NCBI GenBank assembly: GCA_049999725.1
Contig: JBNGIS010015120.1
Coordinates: forward strand, 1 to 64,000
DNA from: Haplomitrium mnioides
Lineage: Eukaryota > Marchantiophyta > Haplomitriopsida > Calobryales
Direction of reading: 5' to 3'
Length of the DNA stretch: 64,000 bases
Shown here piece after piece: positions 32,961 to 43,977 of the stretch (positions are counted from its first letter, which is position 1; each line of letters opens with the position of its first letter). The position numbers were made by a program, and so were the translations under genes. Below the pieces are notes generated by a model. That model ran no database searches and was not told the origin of the DNA. It saw nothing but the letters and a program-made list of their open reading frames with translations.

Positions 32961-34410
32961 ACATCTAAGTCAAACAATGCAAAGGGTTTTAAGTTTTACG
33001 TCAAAGTCCTAACAAGAAAAAAACAATTAGTCAATTTGGGCAGATGCTTTAGCGAGACAATAACCTTAAACTCTTCTAGAAAACAATAAAGTACAAAATA
33101 AAATACTTACATTTTGGAGAAGAAAATATTTTTACAAAGCAAATAAAAATATTAACTAAAGATTTAGGTTTCACTTATAGACAATAACATTCAACTTAGA
33201 ATGATTTATAGTCAAAAGTTCAAGTTGGCAAAAAAATTCAACAGGATGCTTCAAAAGATTCTTAAGTACTTTATAAAATAATAATCTTAAATTACAATAT
33301 GCTTGAAAATACAAAATATAGAACAAAATTCTTGCATGACTTTAGTTATTCGTCTCGATTTCGTTGGATTCAGCTTCAGAAGATTCATCAAGGTTTGCTT
33401 GATCTATCTCAGTGCTAATGACAGTGATTGAATCTCTTTGAAACATTTCAGGATTGAGGGTTTTTTGTCTTTCGTACTCAAATAGATTTGCTTTGATGGT
33501 AGCTAGAGTGGTTTTTCTCAATTGGTTTTTTTTGGTAAGAAGAAAATCAAAAGACACAATCGTGATTTGTGTCACATCAAGTACATCAATATATAGCTTG
33601 GATTTGCGTTTTCCTTTTGTTGCTACTATTTTTTTTGGAAGCATTGTCTAGAAAATACATCTTCAGCCAAACAATCAAACCATTGAACTCGTATTCATTT
33701 CGGGATTGGAGGATCTTCCTCATCAAATGACAAAACTTTGAGAACTTTAGCAACCCAAAACAGTTTGCCATTTGGATCCAAAAATGCAACAACACAAATA
33801 AACATTCTAGCTTTCATCTCATGTAGATTGCCAAATTTGTGTCTGTATCAAGTACTATGCAAAAGAGTCATTTCTCGTGGCCTTAGTGCTCCATCATAGA
33901 TTGCTCGACATGTAGAAAGTATTTTTTGTACTGGTGTATCTTGTTGTGTCTGTTGAACATCAAGGTGAGAATCTAGACAAACATTTTGATTCATTACAAG
34001 TGTTTGACTATTGTGAAGGTGGAAAGGTATATTTTGCTTCAAGTCGTTGTCTTTTTTTTCAAAGATGTACGCTGCAATCTCTTGTTGGGCAAGAAAAAAG
34101 CCATTCCACCATTGAATATCAGAATCTGTACAAAACTTGTAGCAGTTTTCACTTATGTTGTCCCTTATTGAAAATACCACTTTCTCAACATCCACTTCTC
34201 TTTCTTCCTTTTGAGATCGTTTGATTTTAAAATATGCCTTGAGAGGAATCAACATTGAACTCAAAATTTCTTTGTCCACTTCAGGTAGGCACTTGAGTTA
34301 ACAAAATACCATCCGGAGGTAGCCAAAATTCATCTGTTGAAAATTGTTTGTTCCAAATCTTTGCTTTGGAATCATTTAACTAGAACTTGAATAGTTGATT
34401 AAAAGTAATG

Positions 34411-34990
34411 TCATGCATCTTTTGAACTAGAGAGGGACATTGCTACAAAAACATTTTGAAATCCCAAGTTTCCAACAAAAAAAGTCACATGAGGTTTAGG
34501 ATTATAGGATAATTGAAGCGCCTCACTAAGACTCGTAATCGTGAAAGCTTTGACATGTTTTAAACGTTTTGAGAATTGGTTGAACATTTGATTTGATTTG
34601 ATCAGGAGTATGGCCAACCATGAGAAATCCCACCTTGATTTTTTGAAAAACATTCTTGGTAATAAGGAGACTAAGATATCCAAACAAGATAGAATTCTTA
34701 TTCTCTCGTGTCGTGTTGTCCAACTGAAGATACAAAGTTGGAGGCAGCGGGCCTTCAAAGTCACATAATATTTTGTTGAGTATAGTAACTTTCAAATTAT
34801 AATTGCTTCTCAAGTCTCCGTACATTAAAAAGACCCTCGAAGAAAGAGCATGATTGAATATTGAAGCACTAACAATATGCACACCCACCAAACAATCTTT
34901 ATCAATGTTTTTTGGTGGCGAAGGCCAATGTGGAATAGTAGTTTTCTTCTAATCCATTCCATCAATGGTAATTCCTAAGTACTTTTGACC
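34411..34990 (-). pseudogene. DUF7869 core domain
   Basis: Contains YLGITIDGMD followed by a stop in place of Q, the KKTTIPHWPSPPKN block, HIVSASIFNHALSSRVFLMY, GPLPPTLYLQLDNTTREN, the FGYLSLLITKNVFQKI helix and VGFLMVGHTPDQIKS (family form usually VGHTHEDID). The paired strand-acid and H-T motifs make this the most certain part of the gene. It overlaps two frames because of a frameshift near 34526-34764. Confidence 0.8.
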
Positions 34991-35188
34991 ATCGGCATAA
35001 TATTTTCTTCAATGGTTTGCAAGTTTTGTTGTTTCTTTCATTTGTTGATTATGATGAAGAAATAGTTGGTAATTATATTTGACTACATCATCACAAAGCA
35101 CAAAAGACATAAAAGTAGTTCAATCAAACATATGTCGACACTTATAACTTCAAACATAACCTCAAGTGCCACAAAAATTCAAGTTATC

Positions 35189-35620
35189 TTAAACAAATGT
35201 TTTAATTTGTAGAAACAAAACACTATATAAAAGATTTAAAATAAACTTTAGGCAATTTGAAAAAAAGAAAATTTGTTTCGAAAAGAGAAAAACAAGATTT
35301 GCAAACAAAGAATACCAGAACACATCCTTTGAGCATTTAGGATGAGTGGAAGCAACACTTAATTGTATGCGCGCATAGGACCAATACAACAACACCAATA
35401 TCATGACTTGTTGTGACTATTGTCACGACTAGTTTTAAAAGAAACAAGAACAAATCCTATTTACGCATAAGATTGATGAACAACAAAAACGATTTTTTCT
35501 TAACAAGAGCTCTTGATTTAAAAGAACGAAAACAAAACTTTTTGTAAGGCTAAGGTCACTACCAAGAATCAAGTTCATTTTCTCATTTTATTCAATTGTA
35601 GATAAGGTTACAATTGAAAT
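35189..35620 (-). other. Probable intron of DUF7869 gene
   Basis: AT-rich, without conserved coding blocks, lying between the CETCKE exon and the IDGMD exon. It contains single palindromic units such as GTATGCGCGCATAGGACC (about 35365) and CTATGCGAGCATATAC (about 35637), relatives of the methyltransferase intron arrays. Confidence 0.45.
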
Positions 35621-35728
35621 ATAAAACAACATACTCTATGCGAGCATATACACTCTTCTCACACTTTAACATGCTAAGAACTATTCGACTCAAATCTTCT
35701 TTGCTAAATAACTTCACCAAAAAAAATT

Positions 35729-35828
35729 NNNNNNNNNNNNNNNNNNNNNNNNNNNNNNNNNNNNNNNNNNNNNNNNNNNNNNNNNNNNNNNNNNNNNNNN
35801 NNNNNNNNNNNNNNNNNNNNNNNNNNNN
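35729..35828. other. Assembly gap (100 N)
   Basis: Exactly 100 N inside the DUF7869 pseudogene. Confidence 0.99.
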
Positions 35829-37261
35829 AATCTTTGAGTCTAGAAAAAAGAGGATGGATTAGCCAAAGGTATCAAAAGAGAAGAAACTTTGCTACCTCTA
35901 TCGGACTCAAAGACATATTTTTCTTACAAAAACTTTATTTCTTTGCATGTTTCACAAATAGAAAATCTATTGTGTTTTGGAATTTTTACATTTGGAAAAT
36001 GAGTTCTCAAATGTTTTGTAAAACCTGATAAACTAGTAATACAATGGGGATCTTTCTCTTTCAAATAAGTTGTGTAGTAGTCATAAATTTCCCATTTTGT
36101 AAAATTATCGGGCAAGTTGCACACTTCGTGCATGAGCATTCTCTTGCAATGTTCTTGGAAAAAATTGTCCATCTACTCACGCACAAAAAGTCCTTTAGCA
36201 AATAGTTCTCTTTTTCCAAAAATGCCTCTAGGATCTACGTTTTTAAGATTTTGAATCCTTTGGATTCTATCATTCCCTACTGCTAATATTAATTTGAAGG
36301 CTTTTCTATAGACAAAGCTACCGCCAAGCAGTGTAAACTGATTTTCAACATTGGAGTTGTTTTTTTATATTCTCCACTATAGTGTGATATCTCGATTCTT
36401 TATGCTTTGTCGAAAGTACGTTTCTCTCACAATTTTCAAAAAATCTGTCTTGCACAATGATAAGCAATTATTTCGACAACAAGAAATTCTCTTCAATTTA
36501 GAAATTGACATTGGATCGAGTTTTTTCTTCACAAAGCTCTCGTCATGATGGACTTTCCGCAAAGAATTTTCGGGTAAGGTGTTTACTCGTTTGGGTTTTG
36601 GCCTAGACAAATAATTCTTATGTTGTGCTTGACGATTTAGTCCATAAATGAATCCAACAATAGGAGATAATTCATCTTGAAGATCTTGGTCGTCATCATA
36701 AACATTGTTTGTTCTATGGCAGAATATTTTTGAGAGATGAGGTTATTCTTGGAGATTGGAAGAGCTGCACTATTTTGAAACCAAATCTTCATCAATATCT
36801 CGATTAGAAGGAAATGTTTTTTTGTAATAATATTGGTGTCTTTGGCGATAAATCCAAAGAAATGTTGATTGATTGAGACTCTTTGCTGGAATCGTTTCCC
36901 AAACTATCATCTGAAGACTCCTCTAAAATAATTCAGTTTGTTTCAGATATCCCAATCTCCTTGTGAGGTGCAACTTGAAACAAAATCAGTCATTGTTTAA
37001 GTGGTGCTATCAGGGAGAGTGGCTCATCTCCAAAATTAAAACTATCCACATATTGCATGCTTTTTGTGTTTTGAACAAACATACTTTGATCATGAATATC
37101 GAGGTCTCCCTTAGATGTGGATGAAAAAATGTCTACAATCATATAGAATTTCTGTGTTGAACTTTTTTTTGCTAATATATTAGAATATTCAGAAGAAAGA
37201 TTCAACTTCGACTACTTGAAGGGCAACAAAGATCTTGTGCTGGATGAAGATTGTTTCTTTC

Positions 37262-37415
37262 GTTCTCTGCAAGCACTGGGTTCTCTCTTTGATCCTTTGC
37301 ATGCATGTTGTTGAGTCATTAATCCTATGCGCGCATTGGATTTACTTCTTAGCCCTACGTGCACATAGGGTTGAGTCCTTGATCCTATGCAGACATGGAG
37401 TTCACCTCCTCCCTC
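37262..37415. repeat. Palindromic units inside DUF7869 N-terminal coding region
   Basis: About four units spaced near 40 bp: CTTTGCATGCATGTTG, ATCCTATGCGCGCATTGGAT, CCCTACGTGCACATAGGG and ATCCTATGCAGACATGGAG. They are translated in frame as part of the N-terminal region (VCIGSRTQPYVHVGLRSKS), so the same repeat has entered coding sequence here. Confidence 0.7.
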
Positions 37416-37640
37416 TTTTTGGACGGAGCTATCTGATTCAACCAAAGCCATCTTTTTCCCTAATATACTCGCCATCACATTTGACGCTTTTGGTACTCCA
37501 TCACTTACCTCCAAATAATTGCCATTTGAACAAATCTCAACCTGCTTGTCAAAAGTAACACTTTTTTATGAAGATGAATCTTGAAACTCTAACCTCTTCT
37601 TGTCTTTAAAAACTCCAGCTATTGAAAGGATTCTCTAAAA

Positions 37641-38076
37641 TTCAAGTACTTCAAGGATTTATTTCAACAAATATTATGAGCCTTTTACGACACACTTAAA
37701 AAATGTGTTTTACAAGATTTTTTCGCAAAATGACAAATATGAGAACTTTTTGTGAAGAAAAAAAATTTGGAAAGATGAAAACGTGCAATGCTTTATATAC
37801 TAACTTTGTTTTTTGCACCAAGCAAACCTTCGTGTCAAGAGCTCCACGCATTATTTTTTTTGCGGGAAAAGTCAAATTTTGAAATTTAGTTATAAAAGAA
37901 GCGTTAGTGGAAAGTTTCTTTCCATTGTTGCGAGTTCAATTTTTGGTTTTTGTTTTCTTGCCATCCTTATTTTTGCATTCACTCACTTTTTTGCCATTTC
38001 GAGCCTTCAAAGATTTGTGAGCTTTTGTTCATTATATTTTTTACCTCCAGATTTACCTTTTTCTAGCATATTGAGA
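37641..38076. promoter_or_regulatory. Divergent promoter region of the DNA element
   Basis: About 440 bp separates the 5' ends of the two genes. TTTATATAC at 37792-37800 is a TATA-like box on the plus strand, about 280 bp before the methyltransferase ATG. The sequence from about 37960 on is T-rich and matches positions 1-128 of the older copy, which implies it is transcribed leader. No minus-strand TATA box is clear. Confidence 0.45.
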
Positions 38077-38436
38077 ATGGTATCTCAAGGAAATGTTTCT
38101 CGCCCTACTCAACCAAAGCCATACAGGTATTCGGATGTTGTCAAGGGTCTAGAGCTTGCAAAACTCGAGTGGAATTGGCTGGTTAATTATTGTTCCATAA
38201 AAGACCCCGATCAACATCTTTACTTTTTTGCTAGTGAAGGTGAAAATTTCAATTTGGGTCTAGTAGTCCAAAATACAATGATATATGAAGGCAAGAAAGC
38301 TAACATCAGGCTGGTTGTGCAGTTCGAGGATTCAATAACCCTTTACTTTACAAATCGCAAATGATTTGCTTTTAACAAGTTTAAGGAGAGGGATATTTTT
38401 GTGAAGCATGTTCAGGCCACAAAGGAAGATGGCAAG
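38077..38436 (+). pseudogene. Methyltransferase copy 2, exon 1
   Basis: Exactly 120 codons, from MVSQGNVSRPTQPKPYRYSD to EDGK, ending at GGCAAG/GTAATT. It has the TGG codon (LEWNWLVNY) that is TGA in copy 1, but its own TGA at 38362-38364 after FTNRK. The open frame extends upstream of the ATG without stops to 37813; I chose 38077 because both copies align from it. Confidence 0.7.
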
Positions 38437-38498
38437 GTAATTTCTAAAAATATTTTTTCACTTGTTTTTCTTTTTACTTAGTCGGAACTCCTAGGGAG

Positions 38499-38850
38499 TC
38501 CATGCAAGCATGGAGTCCCAAGGTTCAGTCCCACATAGATCCACGAGTCCATGCATGCAAGTACTCGCAAGTCCATGCGCGCATGGAATCCCAAGTCCTC
38601 GCGCGCTTGGAGTCCCTTGTCCAAGCGCACCAGGACTCTGAAGTCCAGGCACACAAGTACTTCAAAGTCCATGCGCGCAAGAGCTTGGGAGTCCAAGTGC
38701 ACCTGGACTTTGGAGTCCATGCGAGCTTGGACATAGGAGTCTATACCCGCATGGACTTGGGAGTCCTTGCTCGCCTTGACTTGGGAGTCCATATGCGCAT
38801 GGACTTCCTTGTGGAGTGCATGCGAGTATGGTTATTAAAGCCCATGCATG
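38499..38850. repeat. Palindromic 24-bp minisatellite, intron 1 of copy 2
   Basis: About thirteen units, nearly all exactly 24 bp (one of 25), such as TCCATGCGCGCATGGA followed by ATCCCAAG. The linker half is more often CTTGGGAG here than CTTCGAAG. Open frames on both strands across it arise from the repeat. Confidence 0.9.
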
Positions 38851-38987
38851 CAACGAATGTATTGTCTTATCTCTTACATTGAACACTTGTACTTATGTTT
38901 AATTGTTTTTTGTTTTGTTTTTAGTTTACTTAGTTTTTAACGGATTTCGTTGATGGTTACAAAGATGCGAAGCGCGTTGAGCGCGAC

Positions 38988-39421
38988 TGTAAAAGAATCT
39001 CAAAGACCAAACCCAAATGAGTAAGAACTTATAGTGAACTCTAAAAGAGTTCTTCAACCAAAAGCAACTCAAGGTCCAAGCTAAGACCAAGAGTGCAAGC
39101 AAAAGCCAAGCAGCCAAAGAACCCAAGTGATTTGAGAGGAACTCCTGAGTGAGGAGTGGGGCTAAGAAGCCCTTCTATTTATACAAGAGAAGAGGGTGTC
39201 CTCCCTCTTTCTTCACTTACAAGTCACCTCTAATTTCAGCTCTAAAGGTGGCTCTCTACCCAAAGTGACTTCAAAAGCAAGTAACCTAAAAGTGACTCTC
39301 TACCAAAAGTGACTTCAAAGATAAGTAATCCAATCTTAACCCTAAAAGTGACTCACTACCACTTCCTTCACTCCTCTTTATTTTCTTATAAATAACACAA
39401 CCTCATGCTTGTACTATTACA
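38988..39421 (-). repeat. Chromovirus B, 3' LTR
   Basis: 434 bp; longer than its partner by a roughly 43-bp internal duplication near 39245-39330 (GTGACTCTCTACC...AAAGTGACTTCAAA repeated). Confidence 0.9.
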
Positions 39422-39499
39422 TAATCCCCGCCTTCTAGTCGATGACAGCCTCGTCATTGCCGCAACTTTCAAAAAATTTAATAGCTTCTTGAGCATTCT

Positions 39500-40300
39500 C
39501 AAGATTTGAAGAAGGTTCTTAAGTAGCGTCATGAAGTGGACAGCCTTTCCACAAAACCTTGTGTTGAACTTGTCGATGCCACCCTCGCTTGATAACTCTT
39601 TTCACCAAAATGTGGTCTAGTTCAAATTCTTCATGATCATCAAGAACAATGGCCGGAGGAGGAAGTTGAACACGATTTGGAAAAGAAGATGGACTAGGAA
39701 CAAAAGGCTTAAGTTTAGACACATGGAACATGGGATGAATCTTCATATGAAGAGGAAGATCAAGTTTATAAGCAACAGATGAAATAACCTGAGAAATAGA
39801 GAAAGAACCAATCAAAGTAGGAAATAACTTACGGACTTGAGTATCTAAAGACAATGGAAGGTTATGAGTGGATAACATAGCTTGGTCACCTAAAACATAA
39901 GAGCAATCACAACGATGTTTATCGAAAAACAGTTTTTGCCGATTTTGAGCAATAACAAGATGGCTTTGGGCATCTTGCAAAGAGGAAGATAAACGAGACA
40001 AAAAAGTAGAAAGACTGGGAACATTGGAAGATGAAGGAGAAAGCAAACCATTAAGAACAAGAGGATATTGACCAGAATTAAGAAAGAAAGGAGAAAATCT
40101 AGTACTTGCTTGTTTGGAGTTGTTGTATGCAAACTCCACAACTGGTAAAAAAAACTATCCCAATCCGTATGATGAACATTGATAAATGCTTGAAATATAT
40201 CCTTTATAGTGCGATTTTCCCATTCAGTTTGCCCATCAGTTTGAGGATGATACACCGTAGACATAGATAGTTTGGTACCCAAAAGTGTGAATAACTCTTG
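39500..40300 (-). pseudogene. Chromovirus B integrase C-terminus and chromodomain
   Basis: 40282-39890 and 40139-39519 give YHPQTDGQTEWENRTIKD (catalytic glutamate block), VEFAYNNSKQAST, the GPY/F-like AYKLDLPLHMKIHPMFHVSK, then EFELDHILVKRVIKRG and VLWKGCPLHDAT, a clear chromodomain pattern. A frameshift joins the two frames. Confidence 0.85.
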
Positions 40301-40318
40301 CCAAAACTTCCTAATGAA

Positions 40319-41026
40319 TCATGGATCTTTATTAGATATAAGTACCTTTGGCATTCCATGATATCGGAAGACTGTATCAAAATAAATCTTTGCCAATTGT
40401 GGAGAATCTACCATATCCACTGTTGGTGTTAGATGAATTCGCTTGCTTAGCTTACCCACAAACAACACAATGGTCGTAAATCCATGAGGGGTGGTTGGAA
40501 GCAAAATGATAAGATCCAAACTTACATGTTGCCACCGAGTAGTAGGAATGGATAATGGTTGCAGAAGACCAACTGGTTTTTGATTTGAAGCCTTCTTTTG
40601 TAGACAACTTTCACAAGAACAAACAAAGCTACGAACATCTCGAGCTAGATTTGGCCACCACCAAGTCCATTGAAGCAACTCCATAGTCTTGTCTGCTCCA
40701 AGATGACTAGAAATTGGAATGTCATCTGCTTCTTGTAAACGTGCCATTCGAAGCGCATCATCTTGTAGAACATATATTTGATGACCTTGATAGAGAATAC
40801 CATCCCGAATGGAAAAGGTATGACACTCACTATCTTGGACTGCCAAACGTTCTCTAATAAGAGTAAAGAAGGCGTCTTCTTGCAACTTTTGTTGAAAGTC
40901 GTCATTGGTTGCTTCATCAAGATGTAACATACTAGCATTTGCTATCTCTAGTGCATTTATTTGATGATCCGGTCTTTGAGACAATGCATCAAAAATAGTG
41001 TGGAACCTTCTCGGCTTGTACTCCAA
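40319..41026 (-). pseudogene. Chromovirus B integrase N-terminus and core
   Basis: A single open frame of 235 codons: the linker EYKPRRFHTIFDALSQRP (end of RNase H), the zinc-binding HLGADKTMELLQ with CESCLQKKAS, and the first catalytic block HVSLDLIILLPTT, then YFDTVFRYHGMPKVLISNKD. The second aspartate (SNKDP for SDRDP) is kept. It lacks a stop for longer than any other part of the element. Confidence 0.85.
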
Positions 41027-41041
41027 CTTGAAATCAAAGAG

Positions 41042-41600
41042 TTATAGTTGATCTTCCCATTGATGATGACGACTTGTTATATTTTCCAAGTGGATTGCTT
41101 GAAGCAATAGCTTGTGGTCTCTGCGCATAAGTACACGTTTGCCCAAAAGATAGTGTCTCCACACCTTGGTAGCATAAACCATTGCTAATTGCTCTCGACC
41201 TCTTGCAGAATAATTTCTCTCTATTGCATTCAATTGGCGTGACATGAAGGCAATTGGATGAAGTCCATCCTCAAAATCTTACTGTAAAACTGCTCCAATA
41301 GCAAGATTAGAAGCATCAAAATTAACTATATATTGTCTCTTTGGATTATATGGTTGTAGAATTGGACGAGATGTCACCACATCTTTGAGTTGTTCAAATG
41401 CTACTTGCTCTTTGGTCATCCATTTGAACTTTGCATCTTCCCTAGTAAGTCCGTAAGCGGTGCAGCAATATGAGCATAGTAATGAATGAATCTTTGATAA
41501 AAACTTGCTAATCTATTAAAAGCTCGAACATTCTTTACTTCATTCGGTGTTGGCTACTCTACAATAGCTTTAATTTTCTCTTCCTCCATCTTGATGCAAT
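41042..41600 (-). pseudogene. Chromovirus B RNase H
   Basis: 41245-41042 reads ERNYSARGREQLAMVYATKVW and LMRRDHKLLLQAIHLENIT, the middle and end of RNase H. The preceding part to about 41600 holds decayed SFYQRFIHYYAHIAAPLT-like connection sequence. Confidence 0.8.
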
Positions 41601-41699
41601 ATGTAGACACTTTATGCCCTAGATAAGTCGCCTCTTCCTTTCAAAACTCATACTTAGACTTCTTGCAATAAAACTTCCAATTGTGTAGTCGTTGTTGTA

Positions 41700-42478
41700 C
41701 CTCCTTGAGATGAGCACGATGCTCAACTTCAATTTTACTAAAAATGATGATATCGTCCAAAAATACCAACACTGACTTATCCAATAACCCCTCAAAAACT
41801 CAACCCATTTGATCTATGAATACCGACAGAGCATTCGTAAGACCAAATGTAAGAACCTTCCACTCAAAATACCTATACCTTGTGTGAAAAGTTGTCTTTG
41901 ATACATCACTTGGCTTGATTGGAATTCGCCAATAGCTTCTTTGCAGATCCAACTTAGAAAAGAATTCTACACCACTCAATTGATCCAACAAACCATCAAT
42001 ACGAGGTAGAGATAAGGTATTCTTCATTGTTTGATAATTCAATCCTCGATAATCGGTACAAAGACAAAATCCACCACCTTTCTTTGGCACAAAGAATACT
42101 AGAGCTTCCCAATGAGATGTATTGTGTTGAATGAAATCCTTCTCAAGAAGATCCTTCAATGTCGTTTGAAGCTCCTCTAATTCTTGTGGTGATATTTGAT
42201 ATATAAGTCGATTATAAGGAGTGCTTCTTTGTATCAACTCAATCGAAAAAGGCATTCCTCGATCGTCTAGTAACCCATTTTGGAAAATCCTCCAGAAACA
42301 CATCCACATACTCCTTCAAAATGTCATCTATCATTAAGGTAGGTGCACTTTTTTCCCCCTTCTTACTCAAGTTCATGATGGGTTTAATCCAAACAACAAA
42401 GAGAGGCAACTCTTGCTCTACTAAATTAACATGATGAACTAATTTAGGCTTCTTCACCAACGATGTCGAACACCCCAA
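41700..42478 (-). pseudogene. Chromovirus B reverse transcriptase
   Basis: 42309-41800 holds MPFSIELIQRSTPYNRLIYQ, FVPKKGGGFCLCTDYRGLN, FFSKLDLQRSYWRIPIKP (first catalytic aspartate) and FEWKVLTFGLTNA, then a stop. The LDD box (VLVFLDDII) follows at about 41750-41770. The preceding frame 42478-42239 is the spacer between protease and polymerase. Confidence 0.85.
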
Positions 42479-42580
42479 AAGAAATTTCTTACCTTGTAAG
42501 GTAACTTGAATTTGTCATTTTTCCCAATCAAATTGAGCGGATCTATCTTCAAGCCAAGGTAATCCTAAAATGATGTCATA

Positions 42581-42829
42581 TTATACAAGTGCAATAACAA
42601 ATTGCATAGATTCGGTATACTTTTTTCCAATCCTTAGAAGAAATGGCTTTTGAAAGCAAAACACATCATGTTTTTGGCCATCAGCCATAGTCACAACACT
42701 CCCTTTTATAGGCCTATATTTTGCTTTGATTATCTTAGCAAAATATAGCGACATGAAATGTTTAGAACTCCCACTATCCACCAACATTCTACAAGAGTGC
42801 TCCTGAATCATACCGTCAAGATGGAACAA
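42581..42829 (-). pseudogene. Chromovirus B protease
   Basis: MLVDSGSSKHFMSLYFAKI carries an intact D-S-G active-site motif of retropepsin-like proteases, followed by VVTMADGQKHDVFCFQKPF. The family's I-L-G/A end block is missing after a stop. Confidence 0.8.
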
Positions 42830-42895
42830 GGTACCTCAAATTCTTGTCGAAACTTTAATTCCATTAGAGCTTGCAAAGTTTTAAGGACGTTTGAA

Positions 42896-43540
42896 TCATT
42901 GAGGACGAGATCTAACTTGTGTAGTAGTAAATAATGAGTAATGCCGCTCCGCCATACACATTGCTTCTTCTAATTGAGTAGGCTCTCTCATGGTAGCTTC
43001 TATTCTCATGCGAGGCTTCAATCCTCGAACAAAGCGGTCAAGTGCTTCTTCTTCTCTTATATCAAGAATTTGCATAATTGTATCTTGAAAATGTGTCACA
43101 TAGCTTCTCAGTGTACCAAGTTGCGTCGATTTGGTGAATTGATCTCTTGTCGCTTTTGAAGCACTTACAACCCTAAATCTTGAAATCACTGCTTCTTTGA
43201 ACTCATGCCAAGAATTAATAGGAGCAACAAATCCATGTTTTGCTTGTTCTATTTGATATCTCTACCAGGTCTTTGCAACTCCTTCTAATTGGCTTGCCGC
43301 AAACAAAATTCACCGACTATCCTCTCTAATGTTTGTAGCTTCAAAATATTGTTCACAATCAAAGATGAAGTTCTCACAAGCACCACAAACCACCTTTTCA
43401 TCATATGCTTTTAGCATTGGAAATCGCTCATAACTCTCTTCTTCTCGAAACATTGCTCTTTCTTTCATTCGCACTTCCAAAAGGCGTGAAAGATGTTCAA
43501 GTCATTGTTCCATTGCTTGAACCACCTTCTCTTGATTCTC
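42896..43540 (-). pseudogene. Chromovirus B gag
   Basis: Read from the leader: ENQEKVVQAMEQ (start ATG changed to ATA, then TGA for W), YERFPMLKAYDEK, FIFDCEQYFEATNIRED, QLEGVAKTW, then from 43189 the open MISRFRVVSASKATRD, EEALDRFVRGLKPRMRIE and PTQLEEAM. Layout is identical to element A and to the array mini-units. Confidence 0.8.
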
Positions 43541-43581
43541 TATGTAACTCCAAAAAAAAAAAACTGTGGCTCTGATACCAA

Positions 43582-43972
43582 TGTAAAAAGAATCTCAAAG
43601 ACCAAATCTAAATGAGTAAGAACTCATAGTGAACTCTAATAGAGTTCTTCAACCAAAAGCAACTCAAGGTCCAAGCTAAGACCAAGAATGCAAGCAAAAA
43701 CCAAGCAACCAAAGAACTCAAGTGATTCAAAAGGAACTCCAGATTGAGGAGTGGGGCTAAGAAGCCCTTCTATTTATACAAGAGAAGAGGGTGTCCTCCA
43801 TCTTTCTTCACTTACAAGTCACTTTTAATTTCAGCCCTGAAGGTGACTCTCTACCAAAAGTAACTTCAAAGACAAGTAATCCAATCTTAACCCTAAAAGT
43901 GACTCACTACCACTTCCTTCACTCCTCTCTATTTTCTTATAAATAGCACAACCTTATGGTTGTACTATTACA
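43582..43972 (-). repeat. Chromovirus B, 5' LTR
   Basis: Begins TGTAAAAAGAATCTC and ends TGTACTATTACA; 391 bp. On the minus strand a TATAAAT-type box (ATTTATAAG near 43930-43945 in reverse) could be its promoter. Confidence 0.9.
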
Positions 43973-43977
43973 GCGAC

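Larger units (their letters stand above)
33345..37640 (-). pseudogene. DUF7869-family protein, putative transposase
   Basis: Read from 37640 down. An acidic, repeat-containing N-terminal region (37640-36990) leads to KKLDPMSISKLKRISCCRNNCLSL (Cys cluster, 36610-36377), then SFVYRKAFKLILAVG. 36172-35924 gives NNFFQEHC-like helices, TSLSGFTKHLRTHFPNVKI and RFSICETCKEI. After a gap and an intron-like AT-rich stretch comes the core (about 34990-34411): YLGITIDGMD, LQLDNTTRENKN and VGFLMVGHTPDQI, the signature order of the DUF7869 family. The tail has FWVAKVLKV...VQWFDCLAEDVF in one frame (about 33640-33780), resembling a BAH/agenet-type reader fold, and an acidic end. Aspartates in IDGMD and LQLDN could form part of an RNase-H-like active site; that is inference. 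Many stops and frameshifts. Confidence 0.7.
38988..43972 (-). mobile_element. Chromovirus B (Ty3/gypsy), nested in exon 2 of copy 2
   Basis: A complete 4985-bp structure with the perfect TSD GCGAC (38983-38987, 43973-43977) and TG...CA ends. The 5' LTR (43582-43972) adjoins a near-perfect initiator-Met PBS on the minus strand (TTGGTATCAGAGCC, about 43568-43581). The 3' LTR (38988-39421) adjoins the polypurine tract GAAGGCGGGGATTA. Domain order on the minus strand is gag-PR-RT-RH-IN-chromodomain. Removing it rejoins the methyltransferase reading frame exactly (VERD/LIKLAI). The coding parts are decayed, but less so than in element A. Confidence 0.95.
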
